A stretch of 64,000 bases of DNA from NCBI GenBank assembly GCA_020446815.1, contig JAGRDY010000025.1, forward strand, positions 62,001 to 126,000, read 5' to 3'. Position numbers and translations under genes: made by a program. This DNA comes from Paracoccaceae bacterium (GTDB lineage: Bacteria > Pseudomonadota > Alphaproteobacteria > Rhodobacterales > Rhodobacteraceae). Of the stretch, positions 1-9,756 are shown one piece after another (the stretch's first letter is position 1; each line of letters opens with the position of its first letter). The notes below the pieces were generated by a model. That model saw only the letters and a program-made list of their open reading frames with translations. It had not been told where the DNA came from and made no database searches.

Positions 1-1966
1 CCGCCAGAGCGGATTCCATGAAAACCCTGGCCCCGGCCTGATCCAAACCGCGGATCAGCCACAGCCCGGTTGCCATTGCCAGCACCGCGGCTCCGTAGGC
101 GGCCCAGATTTCCCACAGGGCCGCGGCATGGAGCGCCCATCCGATACCCGGATCGACGACCAGTCGCCAGCCGATTACCAGCACCGCCGCCTGGATGAAG
201 ACACCCATTTCCGCCAGACGGAACCGCTTGCCCAGCGCCGCCGCCGAGACCACCAGCATGGCGAGCGCCAGTGTCAGCGCCGCCTTGGTCGTGACCAGGA
301 ACAATGCCAGGGCGATCAGCGACAGAGCCGACAGCACCGCATAGGCGGCGCGGCGCCGGTCATCGCCGTCAAGACGCGCGTACCTGACCGCAAGTACCGA
401 CATCAAGCCGGCCAGGGCGATGACCTGAAGCGCCCAGGGATAGGCGCCGGTGACCGCGGCGGGCGTCCAGAACAATTCCAGCACCAGCGCCGCCAGGGGG
501 GCCACCAGCGCCGCCCCGGCGGCCCAGGCCGCACGGTAGTCGTGCGCGTTGAAACTGCGCAGCGCCGCTGCCCCGGAAATTGCCACCGCAAACCCCAGAA
601 GCATGGATGCTGTCATCGGGGCGACTGATTCGGGAGAGCGCAAGACCTGCGCCTGTGCCGAAAACTCCTGCGCCAACGGCCAGCGGTCCAGCCCCTCGAA
701 CCCAAGTCGCAGCAGGAATCCCGCCGCAGGCAGTACCGCCAGATCGGCCAGCGCCCGCGCCTTGTCCGTCCATAGGACAAGCGCCAGTGTCAGCGCGGCA
801 AGACAGAGATAGGCCAGCGTGCTTTCCGCCCCGTTCCCGGCCGGCAGAAGTGTCAGCAACAAGCTTGAAGCGCCCACCGCGCCGCCCGCCAGCCGCACCG
901 GAAACATCGGCCAACTGCCCCTGCCACGCGACCAGATTGCCTCGGCAATCATCGGACCGTCATGATCGGGCACCAGTTTCAGCACCGGTACCGCAATCGC
1001 CATCAGGGCCAATGCCGTCAGCGAAAATGCAACCCAGCCCGCGCCACCTGTCCCCGCCAGCACCAGCCAGCTGCCGCCATAGCCCAGCACCAGCGCCAGC
1101 ACCGAAACCCAGGCCCAGCGGCGCACCGCGTCAATCGCCAGCCCGGCACCGGCGATCAGCACATAATAACCGTAGAGCCAATAGGGTGCCTGACTGTCGC
1201 CGCCCACCATGAACGGAGCTGTCGCCGCGCCGATCAACCCGATTGCGGCCAGAAACGGCCCGTGGAACCAACCAAGCACGACGGCCAGCGTTGCCGTTGC
1301 CAACAGGCCCGCAAAGGCGGTCTGCGAACCGACCAGCCCATAAAGCTGGCGCGCCGCGATAATCCCGGCGAAGATCGACACCAGCCCCGCGCCGCAAAAA
1401 GTGGCGGGCAGATAGGCTGTCGATACTTTCGCCCCGTCGCCATGGCGCCGCCGCACCCATTCGCCGCCCGCGATCAGCGCCAGGCCGAACAGTATTGCCA
1501 TGGTGACCCGCGCTGCGGGCGGCAAGAGACCCTTTTCCATGCCGTATTGGACGAAAAAGACCCCCGCGAGTGCCAGTGACAAGGCTGAAACCGCATAGAC
1601 CCAATTGTCACGCAGCCAGTTGGCCAGTGCCGAAGCTCTTTCGGCGTGAAAGACAATCGGCCCGTCGCCGGCCGGGCGCAGTGGCGGGGCTTCACTGCGT
1701 GCGGTATCTTCCGTCGCGCCGGCAGCGGCGACGGTCGCGCCTGATGGCGGATCAGCCAGAGTCGCAGGTTCTTTTGCAACCAACGGGGCGGAGGTGATTT
1801 CCGTAACCGCGTCGGCAGGTGCCACCGGCCGACCGGCAACCTGCCGCTCCAGCCGCGCCAGCCGTCGGCGCAGATCGGCAACGCGGACGAGCAGGACAAT
1901 GACCGCAACGGGAAGGCCCAGAACCAGGACAAGGCTCAGAAGACCCAGCAGAACTTCCATGACCAT
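1..1966 (-). CDS. DUF2339 domain membrane protein (3' end outside window)
   Basis: The frame is open from an ATG at 1966 to the left edge, so at least 655 residues are present and the C-terminus is missing. A GGAGGG ribosome binding site lies just upstream; a second in-frame ATG follows at 1960. The N-terminus has one membrane helix (LLSLVLVLGLPVAVIVLLV), a charged stretch rich in R and L, and an Ala/Pro-rich linker. Then come many short hydrophobic helices beginning near ANWLRDNWVYAVSALSLALA. This layout is that of DUF2339 proteins, which are large polytopic inner-membrane proteins, usually 850-1000 residues, of unknown function. No catalytic motif was seen. It lies 74 bp downstream of ycjF on the same strand but need not be co-transcribed. 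The family call is fairly sure; the role is unknown. Confidence 0.8.
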   Translation of the reverse strand, partial: MVMEVLLGLLSLVLVLGLPVAVIVLLVRVADLRRRLARLERQVAGRPVAPADAVTEITSAPLVAKEPATLADPPSGATVAAAGATEDTARSEAPPLRPAGDGPIVFHAERASALANWLRDNWVYAVSALSLALAGVFFVQYGMEKGLLPPAARVTMAILFGLALIAGGEWVRRRHGDGAKVSTAYLPATFCGAGLVSIFAGIIAARQLYGLVGSQTAFAGLLATATLAVVLGWFHGPFLAAIGLIGAATAPFMVGGDSQAPYWLYGYYVLIAGAGLAIDAVRRWAWVSVLALVLGYGGSWLVLAGTGGAGWVAFSLTALALMAIAVPVLKLVPDHDGPMIAEAIWSRGRGSWPMFPVRLAGGAVGASSLLLTLLPAGNGAESTLAYLCLAALTLALVLWTDKARALADLAVLPAAGFLLRLGFEGLDRWPLAQEFSAQAQVLRSPESVAPMTASMLLGFAVAISGAAALRSFNAHDYRAAWAAGAALVAPLAALVLELFWTPAAVTGAYPWALQVIALAGLMSVLAVRYARLDGDDRRRAAYAVLSALSLIALALFLVTTKAALTLALAMLVVSAAALGKRFRLAEMGVFIQAAVLVIGWRLVVDPGIGWALHAAALWEIWAAYGAAVLAMATGLWLIRGLDQAGARVFMESALA

Positions 1967-2040
1967 GAACCATCCCTCCGGCGCAGCCTGCGACAGCCGT
2001 GTCTGGCTGCATTGATACCGATTTCACCGATATAAGGTAG

Positions 2041-3069
2041 TCAGGATTTTCTTTCCGGCCTGTCCGGGCTAGCGGCCGTGCCGAACAGGCCCGCCAGCCC
2101 CCGGCCGACCAGATTGCCGACCTTGGGTCTGGGCAGCGCAGCAAACGGCAGCGGCCGGCACACTTCCATCGCCGCGACCCCGACCCGCGCCGTCAATGCG
2201 CCGTTGATGACACCTTCACCAAACCGGCGCGAGATTTTCGACAACAGACCGCCCCCGGCAACCGAATGAATGAGGTCGTCGCCCACCGCGACAGCCCCCG
2301 TCGCCACAAGATGGCCGAAAACCGTCCGCAACAGCCGCCAGCTGCCGAAGGCGCCGGCGCGGCCGCCATATATTTCGGCGATGCGGCGTACCATCCTGAG
2401 GTTGGCGATCAGCGCCGCCGCAACATCGGCCAGCGCCAGCGGCACCAGCGCCGTCACCGTCGCGACCTGCCGCGCGGCGGCCTCGATCTCCGCGCGGGCA
2501 GCGCGGTCGAGCGGGGCCATCAACTCGGCCTCGGTCAGCGACAGCAAAGCGTCAGCATCGAAAACATCGCCCTGACGTTCGGCCAGCCGCGCCTGCCCCC
2601 AGGTGCATTCCGGGCGTGCCCGGTAAAGCGCCAAGAGCCGCCCCGTGACCCGCCTCGCCGCCGTCAGATCGCCCGAGGCCAGGGCCGAAAGGGCGGCCTT
2701 GTGGATGCCGTCGAGCCGCGACAGCCGGGCATAGCCAGCATATTCACGCAATCCGATCAAACCCGCGGCGACGGCGCAAGCCCCCACCAGAACCGCCGCG
2801 ATCGTTCCCAGAACCGGATTGGCGGCCAAGAGCCCCGCCACGAAATTCCACGCAGCGAGCGACACCGCGAAACTCGCCAATGCCCCCGACATGATCCACA
2901 AGAAGCGCCCCAGCCGCGATGGATCACGCGCGGCCATTCTGGCAACGCTTTGCACGGCCCGCCCGTCGGGTGCTCCGTCCGGGACGGGCGGCGCGGTTGC
3001 GGGCGTGACATCCGCGGGCGTTGCCAGGTCGATCAACACCGGCCCCCTGGTTCGGGTTTGCTCAGCCAT
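2041..3069 (-). CDS. ycjF: YcjF/TIGR01620 family membrane protein (DUF697)
   Basis: This 342-residue protein has a Pro/Ala-rich cytoplasmic start and two adjacent membrane helices at about residues 52-110. A soluble region follows, then a C-terminal DUF697-like region with ATVTALVPLALADVAAALIA and a Gly-rich stretch ending in GLAGLFGTAA. The start ATG overlaps the ycjX stop by one base (TGATG), so the two are translationally coupled. YcjX and YcjF are a conserved pair of unknown function, found in many Proteobacteria with envelope-stress or chaperone genes. The pairing here supports both calls. Nothing in the sequence gives a biochemical activity for this member. Confidence 0.85.
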   Translation of the reverse strand: MAEQTRTRGPVLIDLATPADVTPATAPPVPDGAPDGRAVQSVARMAARDPSRLGRFLWIMSGALASFAVSLAAWNFVAGLLAANPVLGTIAAVLVGACAVAAGLIGLREYAGYARLSRLDGIHKAALSALASGDLTAARRVTGRLLALYRARPECTWGQARLAERQGDVFDADALLSLTEAELMAPLDRAARAEIEAAARQVATVTALVPLALADVAAALIANLRMVRRIAEIYGGRAGAFGSWRLLRTVFGHLVATGAVAVGDDLIHSVAGGGLLSKISRRFGEGVINGALTARVGVAAMEVCRPLPFAALPRPKVGNLVGRGLAGLFGTAASPDRPERKS

Positions 3070-4529
3070 CAGAATTTGTCTCCGATCAGGAATTCCGCCA
3101 CCCGGTCGAGCCGGATATGAGGCGGCCCTTCGCCCGGCTTCAGGTGCAGCGGTGACGGGGCGAACGCCATCACCTCATAATCGGCATCCAGCCAGCTTTC
3201 GGCGCCTTCGCGCGCGGGCGACATGAGCCGCGCCGGGTTGTCGGGCAACTCGCCCGGATAAAACGCGGCCTCGCGGTCTTCGCACTTCAGCCGCCCGCGA
3301 ACGCAGTCCAGCGGTTGGCCGTCATGCATGGCGGTGACCTCGACGGTGGCGCGCAGGGCCGCGATCGACATGGCCGCAGTATGCGCCCCGGCAAAATCGG
3401 CACGGTCGGCCGCATCGCGCGTCAGCGCCGCCATGATCGCCGTCAGGCGTTTGTGCTGGGAATGGTGCAGATGGTCGGCCTTGGTTGCGGCAAAGAGTAT
3501 CCGTTCCACCCGCCTGGCGCGCAACAGCCCGCTTAGCCAGCGATTCCTGCCCGGTCGGAACGCCCCCAGAACTGCCGACATCGCCCGGCGCATGTCCTCC
3601 ACCGCGCGGGGGCCCGCATGGATCGCGCCCAGCGCATCGACGAGAACGATCTGCCGGTCGATCCGGGCAAAATGGTCGCGAAAGAACGGTTTGACGATTT
3701 CGCGCTTGTAGGCCTCGTACCGGCGCTCCATTTCGCGCCAGAGAGATCCGCGCGGGCACTGTTCTGGCCGTCCGAGAGGCGCGAATGTCAGCGCCGGCGA
3801 TCCGGCAAGATCGCCCGGCAACAGGAACCGACCCGGCGTGCAGTCCGAATATCCCGCGTCGCGCGCCGCGTGAAGGTATCCGGCGAATTTCGCCGCAAGT
3901 TCCCTGGCCACAGGTTCGGCCAAGGGAGCGGCCGCGTCGCAGGCGTCGGCTGCGGCAAGATAGGCCGCCGCCGTATCGCGCCGGGCCAGACGGGCCAGCG
4001 TTTCGGCGGCCCATTCCGCATAGCGCAAATCCAGCAAGGCCAGATCGAGCAGCCATTCACCCGGATAGTCGACGATATCGAGATGAAACGTTCTTGGGCC
4101 CCACCAACCGCCGAGAACCCCCTTTGGCCGGGTGCGAAATGACAGCCGCAATTCGCTGACCGCGCGGGTGCTTTCAGGCCAGTGCGGGGCGGGGCCGGTC
4201 AGGCTGGCCAGATGGGTTTCATAGTCGAAACGGGCCACCGTATTGTCGGGTTGCGGTTGCAAATAGGCTGACAGAATCCGTCCCTCTGCCTCGGCGCGCA
4301 GGCCGGGCATGCGGCCGCGATCCAGCAGATTGGCCACGAGCGAGGTGATGAAAACCGTCTTGCCAGCCCGGCTCGGCCCGGTCACGCCCAACCGGACGAC
4401 CGGTTCGAACAGTGCCCCGGAAATGCCGGCGCCCATGGCCTCGACCCTGTGGCCCAGATCATCCGCAATGTCGCCAATACCCAAATGCCATCCCTCGCTT
4501 TGCCCATAGATAGGCGCTCGTGACGCCAT
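3069..4529 (-). CDS. ycjX: YcjX family P-loop ATPase/GTPase-like protein (DUF463)
   Basis: The 486-residue protein carries a Walker A motif, GVTGPSRAGKT, at about residues 48-58. A Walker B-like IVLVDALGA lies in the middle, and FAATKADHLHHSQHKRL resembles the NKxD region of GTPases. YcjX (DUF463) proteins are about 460-490 residues, so the length fits. I chose the ATG at 4529 because the P-loop then sits at the usual distance from the start. The longer frame up to 4682 would run into the divergent truA start and through an intergenic repeat. It is coupled to ycjF by a one-base overlap. The substrate and cellular role of the family are unknown. Confidence 0.87.
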   Translation of the reverse strand: MASRAPIYGQSEGWHLGIGDIADDLGHRVEAMGAGISGALFEPVVRLGVTGPSRAGKTVFITSLVANLLDRGRMPGLRAEAEGRILSAYLQPQPDNTVARFDYETHLASLTGPAPHWPESTRAVSELRLSFRTRPKGVLGGWWGPRTFHLDIVDYPGEWLLDLALLDLRYAEWAAETLARLARRDTAAAYLAAADACDAAAPLAEPVARELAAKFAGYLHAARDAGYSDCTPGRFLLPGDLAGSPALTFAPLGRPEQCPRGSLWREMERRYEAYKREIVKPFFRDHFARIDRQIVLVDALGAIHAGPRAVEDMRRAMSAVLGAFRPGRNRWLSGLLRARRVERILFAATKADHLHHSQHKRLTAIMAALTRDAADRADFAGAHTAAMSIAALRATVEVTAMHDGQPLDCVRGRLKCEDREAAFYPGELPDNPARLMSPAREGAESWLDADYEVMAFAPSPLHLKPGEGPPHIRLDRVAEFLIGDKF

Positions 4530-4568
4530 GCGGTAGAGGCGATTGCCAAACACCGGGGGCCGCGCTAT

Positions 4569-4646
4569 GGCGTTTCGGCAAAACCCTGAACCGCCGAAAC
4601 CCTGCCGCGCGCGCGGCGATTTCGGGCTTTTGGCGATGCCTGATGG
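4569..4646 (+). repeat. Dispersed intergenic repeat, copy A
   Basis: This 78-bp segment lies between the divergent starts of ycjX and truA. It begins GGCGTTTCGGCAAAACCCTG and ends GGCGATGCCTGATGG. By hand count, 55 of 78 positions match copy B (11483-11560) without gaps. Related copies in reverse orientation are at 18459-18550 and 24371-24448. It sits upstream of truA and could form part of its leader. The internal motifs CCTGAAYCGCCRAAACYCTGCC and GCGATGCCYGATG are the best conserved parts. It does not look like an insertion sequence. Confidence 0.6.
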
Positions 4647-4680
4647 GTCAGGTGTTTCGCGAACCGCCATAGGTGACGCC

Positions 4681-5478
4681 ATGACCAGATATGCCCTGAA
4701 AATCGAATATCACGGCGGCCCTTTTGTCGGCTGGCAGCGCCAATCGGGCCAGCCATCGGTGCAGGAAACCGTCGAACAGGCGCTCCGCCGGCTTGAGCCG
4801 GATGCGCCGGGCATTGCCGCGGCAGGACGTACCGATGCAGGTGTTCATGCCATGGGTCAGGTGGCGCATTGCGATCTGGCGAAAGACTGGGATCCGTTCC
4901 GCCTGTCGCAGGCATTGAACTGGCACCTGAAACCGGCACCGATAGCCATACTGGCTGCAGCGCGGGTCGCAGAGGAGTTTCACGCCCGGTTCACGGCGGT
5001 CGAGCGGCGCTACATGTTCCGCCTTCTGGTGCGCCGCGCGCCGGCCACCCACGATGCGGGGCTGGTCTGGCAGGTATCGCATCCGCTTGATCTATCGGCG
5101 ATGCGGGCCGGCGCGGCGCATCTTGTCGGACATCACGATTTCACCACCTTCCGCTCGGCCATGTGCCAGTCGGCCAGCCCCGAAAAAACCCTTGACGAGA
5201 TGACCATCGAACAGATCGACGTCCCTCACGGTCAGGAATACCGGTTTCGTCTGCGCGCCCGCAGCTTCCTGCACCATCAGGTCCGTTCGATCGTTGGCAC
5301 ACTGGAACGTGTCGGGGCCGGGGCGTGGCATCCTGACCAGGTCCGCGCCGCGCTTGCCGCACGCGACCGCAAGGTGTGCGGCCGCGTCTGCCCACCGCAG
5401 GGGCTTTATCTGACGGCCGCCGGTTATCCCACCGATCCGTTCGCCGGATCCGGCAGCGGTCAGACCGGCCGGGTCTGA
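4681..5478 (+). CDS. truA: tRNA pseudouridine(38-40) synthase TruA
   Basis: The 265-residue protein converts uridines 38-40 of the tRNA anticodon arm to pseudouridine. It begins [20 protein letters not shown] and carries the signature [11 protein letters not shown], whose Asp (residue 52) is the catalytic nucleophile. [10 protein letters not shown] and [21 protein letters not shown] are typical TruA motifs. The longer frame starting at 4543 would read through an intergenic repeat, so ATG 4681 is preferred. It diverges from ycjX, and its last 19 bases overlap the 3' end of the convergent response-regulator gene. Confidence 0.96.
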   Translation: MTRYALKIEYHGGPFVGWQRQSGQPSVQETVEQALRRLEPDAPGIAAAGRTDAGVHAMGQVAHCDLAKDWDPFRLSQALNWHLKPAPIAILAAARVAEEFHARFTAVERRYMFRLLVRRAPATHDAGLVWQVSHPLDLSAMRAGAAHLVGHHDFTTFRSAMCQSASPEKTLDEMTIEQIDVPHGQEYRFRLRARSFLHHQVRSIVGTLERVGAGAWHPDQVRAALAARDRKVCGRVCPPQGLYLTAAGYPTDPFAGSGSGQTGRV

Positions 5479-5873
5479 CCCTCTGGCGTGCCCGGTTGAA
5501 GCAGCCGCCGCACCTCGTCGCGCAGCTCTTTCAGTTCGAACGGTTTGGCGATGAACCCATCGGCCCCGAACGCCAGGCCCTTCTGTCGTTCGACTGCCGA
5601 TCCCCGCGCGGTCATCATCAGGATTTTCACGCCTTTCAAGGAAGGGTCCGTTCGCACCCTCTGGCAAATCTCATAGCCTGAAACCTCGGGCAACATGACG
5701 TCGAGCAGAACCAGATCCGGGTGGTTCTGGCGGATGTGCGGCAAGGCGTCCGACCCGTTGGCGACCCGTTCATGGGCATAGCCTTCGCGGGTCAGAACGT
5801 AGTCGAGCGCCAGGGCGATATTGTCCTCGTCCTCGACGATCAAGATCCTGTGGCGCCCGTCGTTTTCGACCAT
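5460..5873 (-). CDS. Single-domain response regulator (CheY-like receiver)
   Basis: The 137-residue protein is only a receiver domain. It has the acidic pocket IVEDED, the phosphoacceptor Asp58 in LVLLDVMLP, the switch Thr88 in MMTAR and Lys110 in FIAKPFE. No DNA-binding or enzymatic output domain follows. I chose ATG 5873, preceded by GGGAAG, over an upstream start that adds an unstructured 37-residue leader. It is 147 bp downstream of adk on the same strand and might be expressed with acs-adk. Its 3' end overlaps truA by 19 bp in convergent orientation. The partner kinase is not identifiable from this sequence. Confidence 0.9.
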   Translation of the reverse strand: MVENDGRHRILIVEDEDNIALALDYVLTREGYAHERVANGSDALPHIRQNHPDLVLLDVMLPEVSGYEICQRVRTDPSLKGVKILMMTARGSAVERQKGLAFGADGFIAKPFELKELRDEVRRLLQPGTPEGQTRPV

Positions 5874-6020
5874 TTCATCACTTCCCGACAGCAGCGCGCG
5901 AAAATGCCGATCTTGGGCAATCGAAGCGGGCCGGATTGCAACGATGCCGCCTTGCGGGGCCGCCTCGGGCCGGTCCGGCGTCACAGAACGCCAGGGCTGA
6001 GCACCCGTTTGCAGGCATTT

Positions 6021-6701
6021 TCAGCCCGCCCCGTTTGCCACGACCGACTGCAACGTCTCGGCGATCACGGCGATCGGCCGCATCGCATCCACCGTTTTCA
6101 GCACGCCCTGCTTTTCATAATAGGCGATCAACGGCGCGGTCTGCGCATGATAGGCCTTTAGCCGCGCCCGCGCCGTTTCGGCGTTGTCGTCGGCGCGCCG
6201 GCTGAAATCCGTGCCTTGGCATTTGTCACAGACGCCTTGCCTGGCGGTCCTCTTGAAGTCGTCGTGATATCCTTCGCCGCAACTGGCGCAGGTGAAGCGG
6301 CCCGCCACCCGGCCGACCATCGCCTCGTCATCGACCTCGAGGCTGATGGCCGCCGTCACCTTCTGCCCGGTGTCGGCCAACATGCCGTCAAGTGCCGCCG
6401 CCTGCCCGTCGGTGCGCGGAAACCCGTCAAGGATAACGCCGCGCGACACGTCAGGCGCCTGCATCCGGTCCTTCAGCACGGCCAGCACGATGTCGTCCGA
6501 CACCAGCCCACCGGCTTCCATCACGGATTTGGCCGCCATGCCCGCTGGCGTTTGGGCCGCAACCGCCCCGCGCAGCAGATCGCCTGTCGAAAGCTGGATC
6601 AGGCCAAATCTTTCTTCCAGCATCCGCGCCTGCGTGCCCTTGCCCGCCCCCGGCGGACCCAGGAGGATCAGCACCTCCGCCCTGGAGTCTGCATCACCCA
6701 T
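6021..6701 (-). CDS. adk: Adenylate kinase (zinc-lid type)
   Basis: This 226-residue enzyme interconverts AMP plus ATP with two ADP. The P-loop is GPPGAGKGT (residues 15-23), followed by STGDLLR and DGFPRT. The lid holds four cysteines, C138/C141 and C158/C161, in the spacing of zinc-binding adenylate kinases. Its start is 4 bp after the acs stop, so it should be translated from the acs transcript. In alphaproteobacteria the housekeeping adk normally lies in the secY ribosomal-protein operon. I infer that this is an additional copy dedicated to recycling AMP released by Acs. Confidence 0.93.
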   Translation of the reverse strand: MGDADSRAEVLILLGPPGAGKGTQARMLEERFGLIQLSTGDLLRGAVAAQTPAGMAAKSVMEAGGLVSDDIVLAVLKDRMQAPDVSRGVILDGFPRTDGQAAALDGMLADTGQKVTAAISLEVDDEAMVGRVAGRFTCASCGEGYHDDFKRTARQGVCDKCQGTDFSRRADDNAETARARLKAYHAQTAPLIAYYEKQGVLKTVDAMRPIAVIAETLQSVVANGAG

Positions 6702-6705
6702 GTGC

Positions 6706-8679
6706 TCAGGCCCGGTTCATGCGATTGTCGATCAGATCATCGACCACCGACGGATCGGCAAGGGTCGATGTGTCGCCCAGTGCGGCATAGTCGTTTTCGG
6801 CGATCTTGCGCAGAATCCGGCGCATGATCTTGCCTGATCGAGTCTTGGGCAGGCCCGGCGCCCATTGAATGAGATCGGGCGACGCGATCGGGCCAATTTC
6901 CGTGCGGACCCACGCGACCAGTTCCTTGCGCAGATCATCCGTTGGCGCCACGCCGTTCATCAATGTCACATAGGCATAGATGCCCTGCCCCTTGATGGCA
7001 TGCGGATAGCCCACCACTGCCGCCTCGGCGACGGCCTTATGGGCAACCAGCGCCGATTCGACCTCGGCTGTGCCCATCCGGTGCCCCGACACGTTGATCA
7101 CATCGTCGACCCGGCCGGTGATCCAGTAATACCCGTCGGCATCCCGGCGGCAGCCGTCGCCGGTGAAATAATATCCCTTGTACTGGGCGAAATACGCCTC
7201 CTCGAAGCGGTCATGATCGCCCCAGAGCGTGCGCATCTGTCCCGGCCAGCTATCGGCGATGCAAAGCACCCCCTCGGCCACGGTTCCGGATTGAATTTCA
7301 GCGGTATTGGCGTCCAGAATGGCCGGCTCGACGCCGAAAAACGGCAATGTCGCCGAACCTGGCTTGGTCGGGATGGCCCCCGGCAGGGAGGTGATCATGT
7401 GCCCGCCGGTTTCGGTCTGCCACCAGGTGTCGACAATCGGGCATTTGCCCTTGCCCACATTCCGGTCGTACCAGTTCCAGGCTTCGGGGTTGATCGGCTC
7501 GCCAACCGTTCCCAGCACTTTCAAGGATGACAGGTCGTGCTTTGCCACGAATTCGGGGCCTTGCCCCATCAAGGCGCGGATCGCCGTCGGTGCAGTGTAG
7601 AACTGGTTTACCTTGTGCTTGGCGCAGACTTCCCAGAAACGCCCCGCATCGGGATAGGTCGGCACGCCTTCGAACATCAGCGTCGTGGCCCCGTTGGCCA
7701 GGGGACCATAGATAATGTAGCTGTGCCCCGTCACCCAGCCGACATCCGCTGTGCACCAGAAAATATCGCCGTCGTGATAATCGAAGGTGTACTGATGGGT
7801 CATCGCGGCAAACACCAGATAACCGCCCGTGGTGTGGACAACCCCCTTGGGCTTGCCGGTCGAACCCGACGTATAGAGGATGAACAGCGGATCTTCCGCC
7901 CCCATTTCCTCGGGCTCGCAATCGGGGCTGGCGGCGTTCATCTCGGCCAGCAGATCGACATCGCGCCCTTCTGCCCATGTGATCTGATCGCCAGTATGTC
8001 TGACCACCAGGCATTTCACATGATCATCGCAGTGCAGCAAGGCGGCATCGGCATTCGACTTGAGCGCGGTGCGCCGCCCGCCACGCGGAGCGGTATCGGC
8101 GGTGATCACCAGCTTCGCTTTTGAATCGTTGATCCGATTTGCCAGCGCATCCGGCGAAAACCCCGCGAAAACAATCGAGTGAATCGCGCCGATCCGGGCC
8201 GAGGCCAGCATCGCATATGCCGCTTCGGGGATCATCGGCATATAAATGACAATCCGGTCGCCCTTGCCGATACCCTGGGCCTTCAGCGCGTTGGCAAGGC
8301 GGCATACCTTGTCGTGCAACTCGGCATAGGTGATATGCTTTGACGGGGTTTTCGGATCGTCCGCTTCCCAGATGATCGCCGTCTGGTCGGCGCGCCGGGC
8401 CAGGTGCCGGTCGATACAATTGGCCGAAGCGTTGAGCGTTCCGTCCTCGAACCATTTGATCGAGACATTGCCATAGTCGAAACGGGTGTTCTTGACCTTC
8501 GTGTAGGGTTTGATCCAGTCCAACCGCTTGCCTTCTGTCCGCCAGAATGTGTCCGGGTCACTGATCGAAGCCGCATAGGCCGCAGCGTAGGATTCAGCGG
8601 TGGCATGCGCCTTTTCAAATCCGCTCGGGATTGCCCGCATTTCGCTGGCTTCGGTTCCACTTTGCCCATTCGCGACCAT
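6706..8679 (-). CDS. acs: Acetyl-CoA synthetase (AMP-forming)
   Basis: The 657-residue enzyme activates acetate to acetyl-CoA through acetyl-AMP, releasing AMP and PPi. Motifs seen are the ATP-binding loop [43 protein letters not shown] and the C-terminal [11 protein letters not shown], whose Lys is the usual acetylation site in Acs. ATG 8679 is chosen because a perfect AAGGAG lies 7 bp upstream; an in-frame start at 8745 has no such site. It is the first gene of an acs-adk unit. The 5' region is AT-rich and probably holds the promoter. Confidence 0.95.
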   Translation of the reverse strand: MVANGQSGTEASEMRAIPSGFEKAHATAESYAAAYAASISDPDTFWRTEGKRLDWIKPYTKVKNTRFDYGNVSIKWFEDGTLNASANCIDRHLARRADQTAIIWEADDPKTPSKHITYAELHDKVCRLANALKAQGIGKGDRIVIYMPMIPEAAYAMLASARIGAIHSIVFAGFSPDALANRINDSKAKLVITADTAPRGGRRTALKSNADAALLHCDDHVKCLVVRHTGDQITWAEGRDVDLLAEMNAASPDCEPEEMGAEDPLFILYTSGSTGKPKGVVHTTGGYLVFAAMTHQYTFDYHDGDIFWCTADVGWVTGHSYIIYGPLANGATTLMFEGVPTYPDAGRFWEVCAKHKVNQFYTAPTAIRALMGQGPEFVAKHDLSSLKVLGTVGEPINPEAWNWYDRNVGKGKCPIVDTWWQTETGGHMITSLPGAIPTKPGSATLPFFGVEPAILDANTAEIQSGTVAEGVLCIADSWPGQMRTLWGDHDRFEEAYFAQYKGYYFTGDGCRRDADGYYWITGRVDDVINVSGHRMGTAEVESALVAHKAVAEAAVVGYPHAIKGQGIYAYVTLMNGVAPTDDLRKELVAWVRTEIGPIASPDLIQWAPGLPKTRSGKIMRRILRKIAENDYAALGDTSTLADPSVVDDLIDNRMNRA

Positions 8680-9202
8680 TGCGATCTCCTTGCTTTGTTC
8701 TGCACCCTTCAATGCCGGACCCGCCGCATTGGCAGAGCCTTCCACACCAGTCTGCCGATGTTCGGCGGCACTGTAAACTATCTATCAATTTTTGCGTAAC
8801 CCTTTTTGTTTGCTTGGTAATTTTGTAAATCAATTGACAGAAAACTGGAAAAAATGTAAATTTCTGCATTTTCACCCGGCTTTTTGTTCACCAAATCAAC
8901 TGGTTGACTGTTGACGCCATGGCGGCATTTTCGATGCGCCAGGAGGTATCCGGCCTGACGCGATTGGCGCGATTGGTGCCGCCGATAATGTTATCGTTTT
9001 GGGCCGGGAAGGTTGGCGCCAAGAACAGCAAAGCGATTCGCGCCGGGCACGTATGGCTTGCCACCTTGCACCGCGATGGGAAAACTCTCGTACTTGGCCG
9101 ATTTTCACCTTGACCGAATCCCGTTCCGCCCATCGCACGAAGCCCTGTAGGCACGACCTGATTTCTGCTAGACCATGCTTTTTATGGTAAGGCACGCCCC
9201 CC
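8680..9202. promoter_or_regulatory. Intergenic region upstream of acs, AT-rich promoter zone
   Basis: No convincing gene is seen in these 523 bases between the divergent acs and PNPOx-like genes. Bases 8770-8890 are clearly more AT-rich than the surroundings, as expected for the acs promoter. TTTGCGTAA at 8791-8799 resembles the TTTGCNNAA motifs bound by short-chain acyl/acetate regulators (RamB/ScfR family) in related bacteria; this is only a resemblance. TCAACTGGTTGA near 8896-8907 has inverted 5-bp arms and could be another operator. Short frames on both strands between 8888 and 9154 lack ribosome binding sites and protein-like composition. Confidence 0.35.
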
Positions 9203-9706
9203 GTGAAACCCGATACCATGCACCGGCCGGACGATGCAGCAAGAACCCTTGCTCACGCCCTGATGAAGGATGCGGCAACCGCGGCATTGGCGGCAATACA
9301 TCCTGAAACGCAGGCACCTTGCGTGAGTCGGATCGCATTCGCCGCAACGCCCGACGGCGCGGGGTTATCCCTGATCTCCGGCATCGCGCTGCACTGCCAG
9401 GCATTGCGTGCCGATCCACGCGCCTCGCTTTTGATCGGTGAAGTATCTGCGCGCGGCGACCCGCTCAATCAACCGCGACTGACAGTTCATGCCCGTGCCC
9501 GTTTTTACGACCGCCCCCCGGCCAAGCTATCCGGTCTGCGCGCGTTTTGGCTTTCGCGACACCCCAAATCCAAGCTCTATATCGATTTCGCCGACTTTGT
9601 TTTTGTCCGCTTCGAGATCGTCGGCGCGAATCTTTACGCAGGTTTCGCTAAGGCCTATGCACTCGCTCCCAATGACCTTAAGGTAGACAATGTAACGGAT
9701 ATTTGA
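9203..9706 (+). CDS. Pyridoxamine 5'-phosphate oxidase-fold (HugZ-like) protein
   Basis: The protein has about 167 residues. It has the split-barrel flavin-binding fold pattern: an N-terminal helix (LAHALMKDAATAALAAI), a strand pair (PCVSRIAFAATPDGAGLSLISG), then LRADPRASLLIGEV. The second half has PRLTVHARARF and a conserved-looking FWLSRHPKSKLYIDFADF. These features match HugZ/PNPOx-like proteins, many of which bind flavin or heme. The start is uncertain: GTG 9203 gives the full frame, ATG 9218 would shorten it by five residues. No heme-utilisation genes are adjacent, so a heme-oxygenase role is only a family possibility. Confidence 0.8.
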   Translation: MKPDTMHRPDDAARTLAHALMKDAATAALAAIHPETQAPCVSRIAFAATPDGAGLSLISGIALHCQALRADPRASLLIGEVSARGDPLNQPRLTVHARARFYDRPPAKLSGLRAFWLSRHPKSKLYIDFADFVFVRFEIVGANLYAGFAKAYALAPNDLKVDNVTDI

Positions 9707-9756
9707 CTTCGCGCAAAACTCGTTTGGTTTGCTGTACACTTCATCAGCGAGTTGAA

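Noticed and set aside
8888..9154. Small frames on both strands in the acs upstream region
   Set aside because: No ribosome binding site, overlapping on opposite strands and without protein-like composition.
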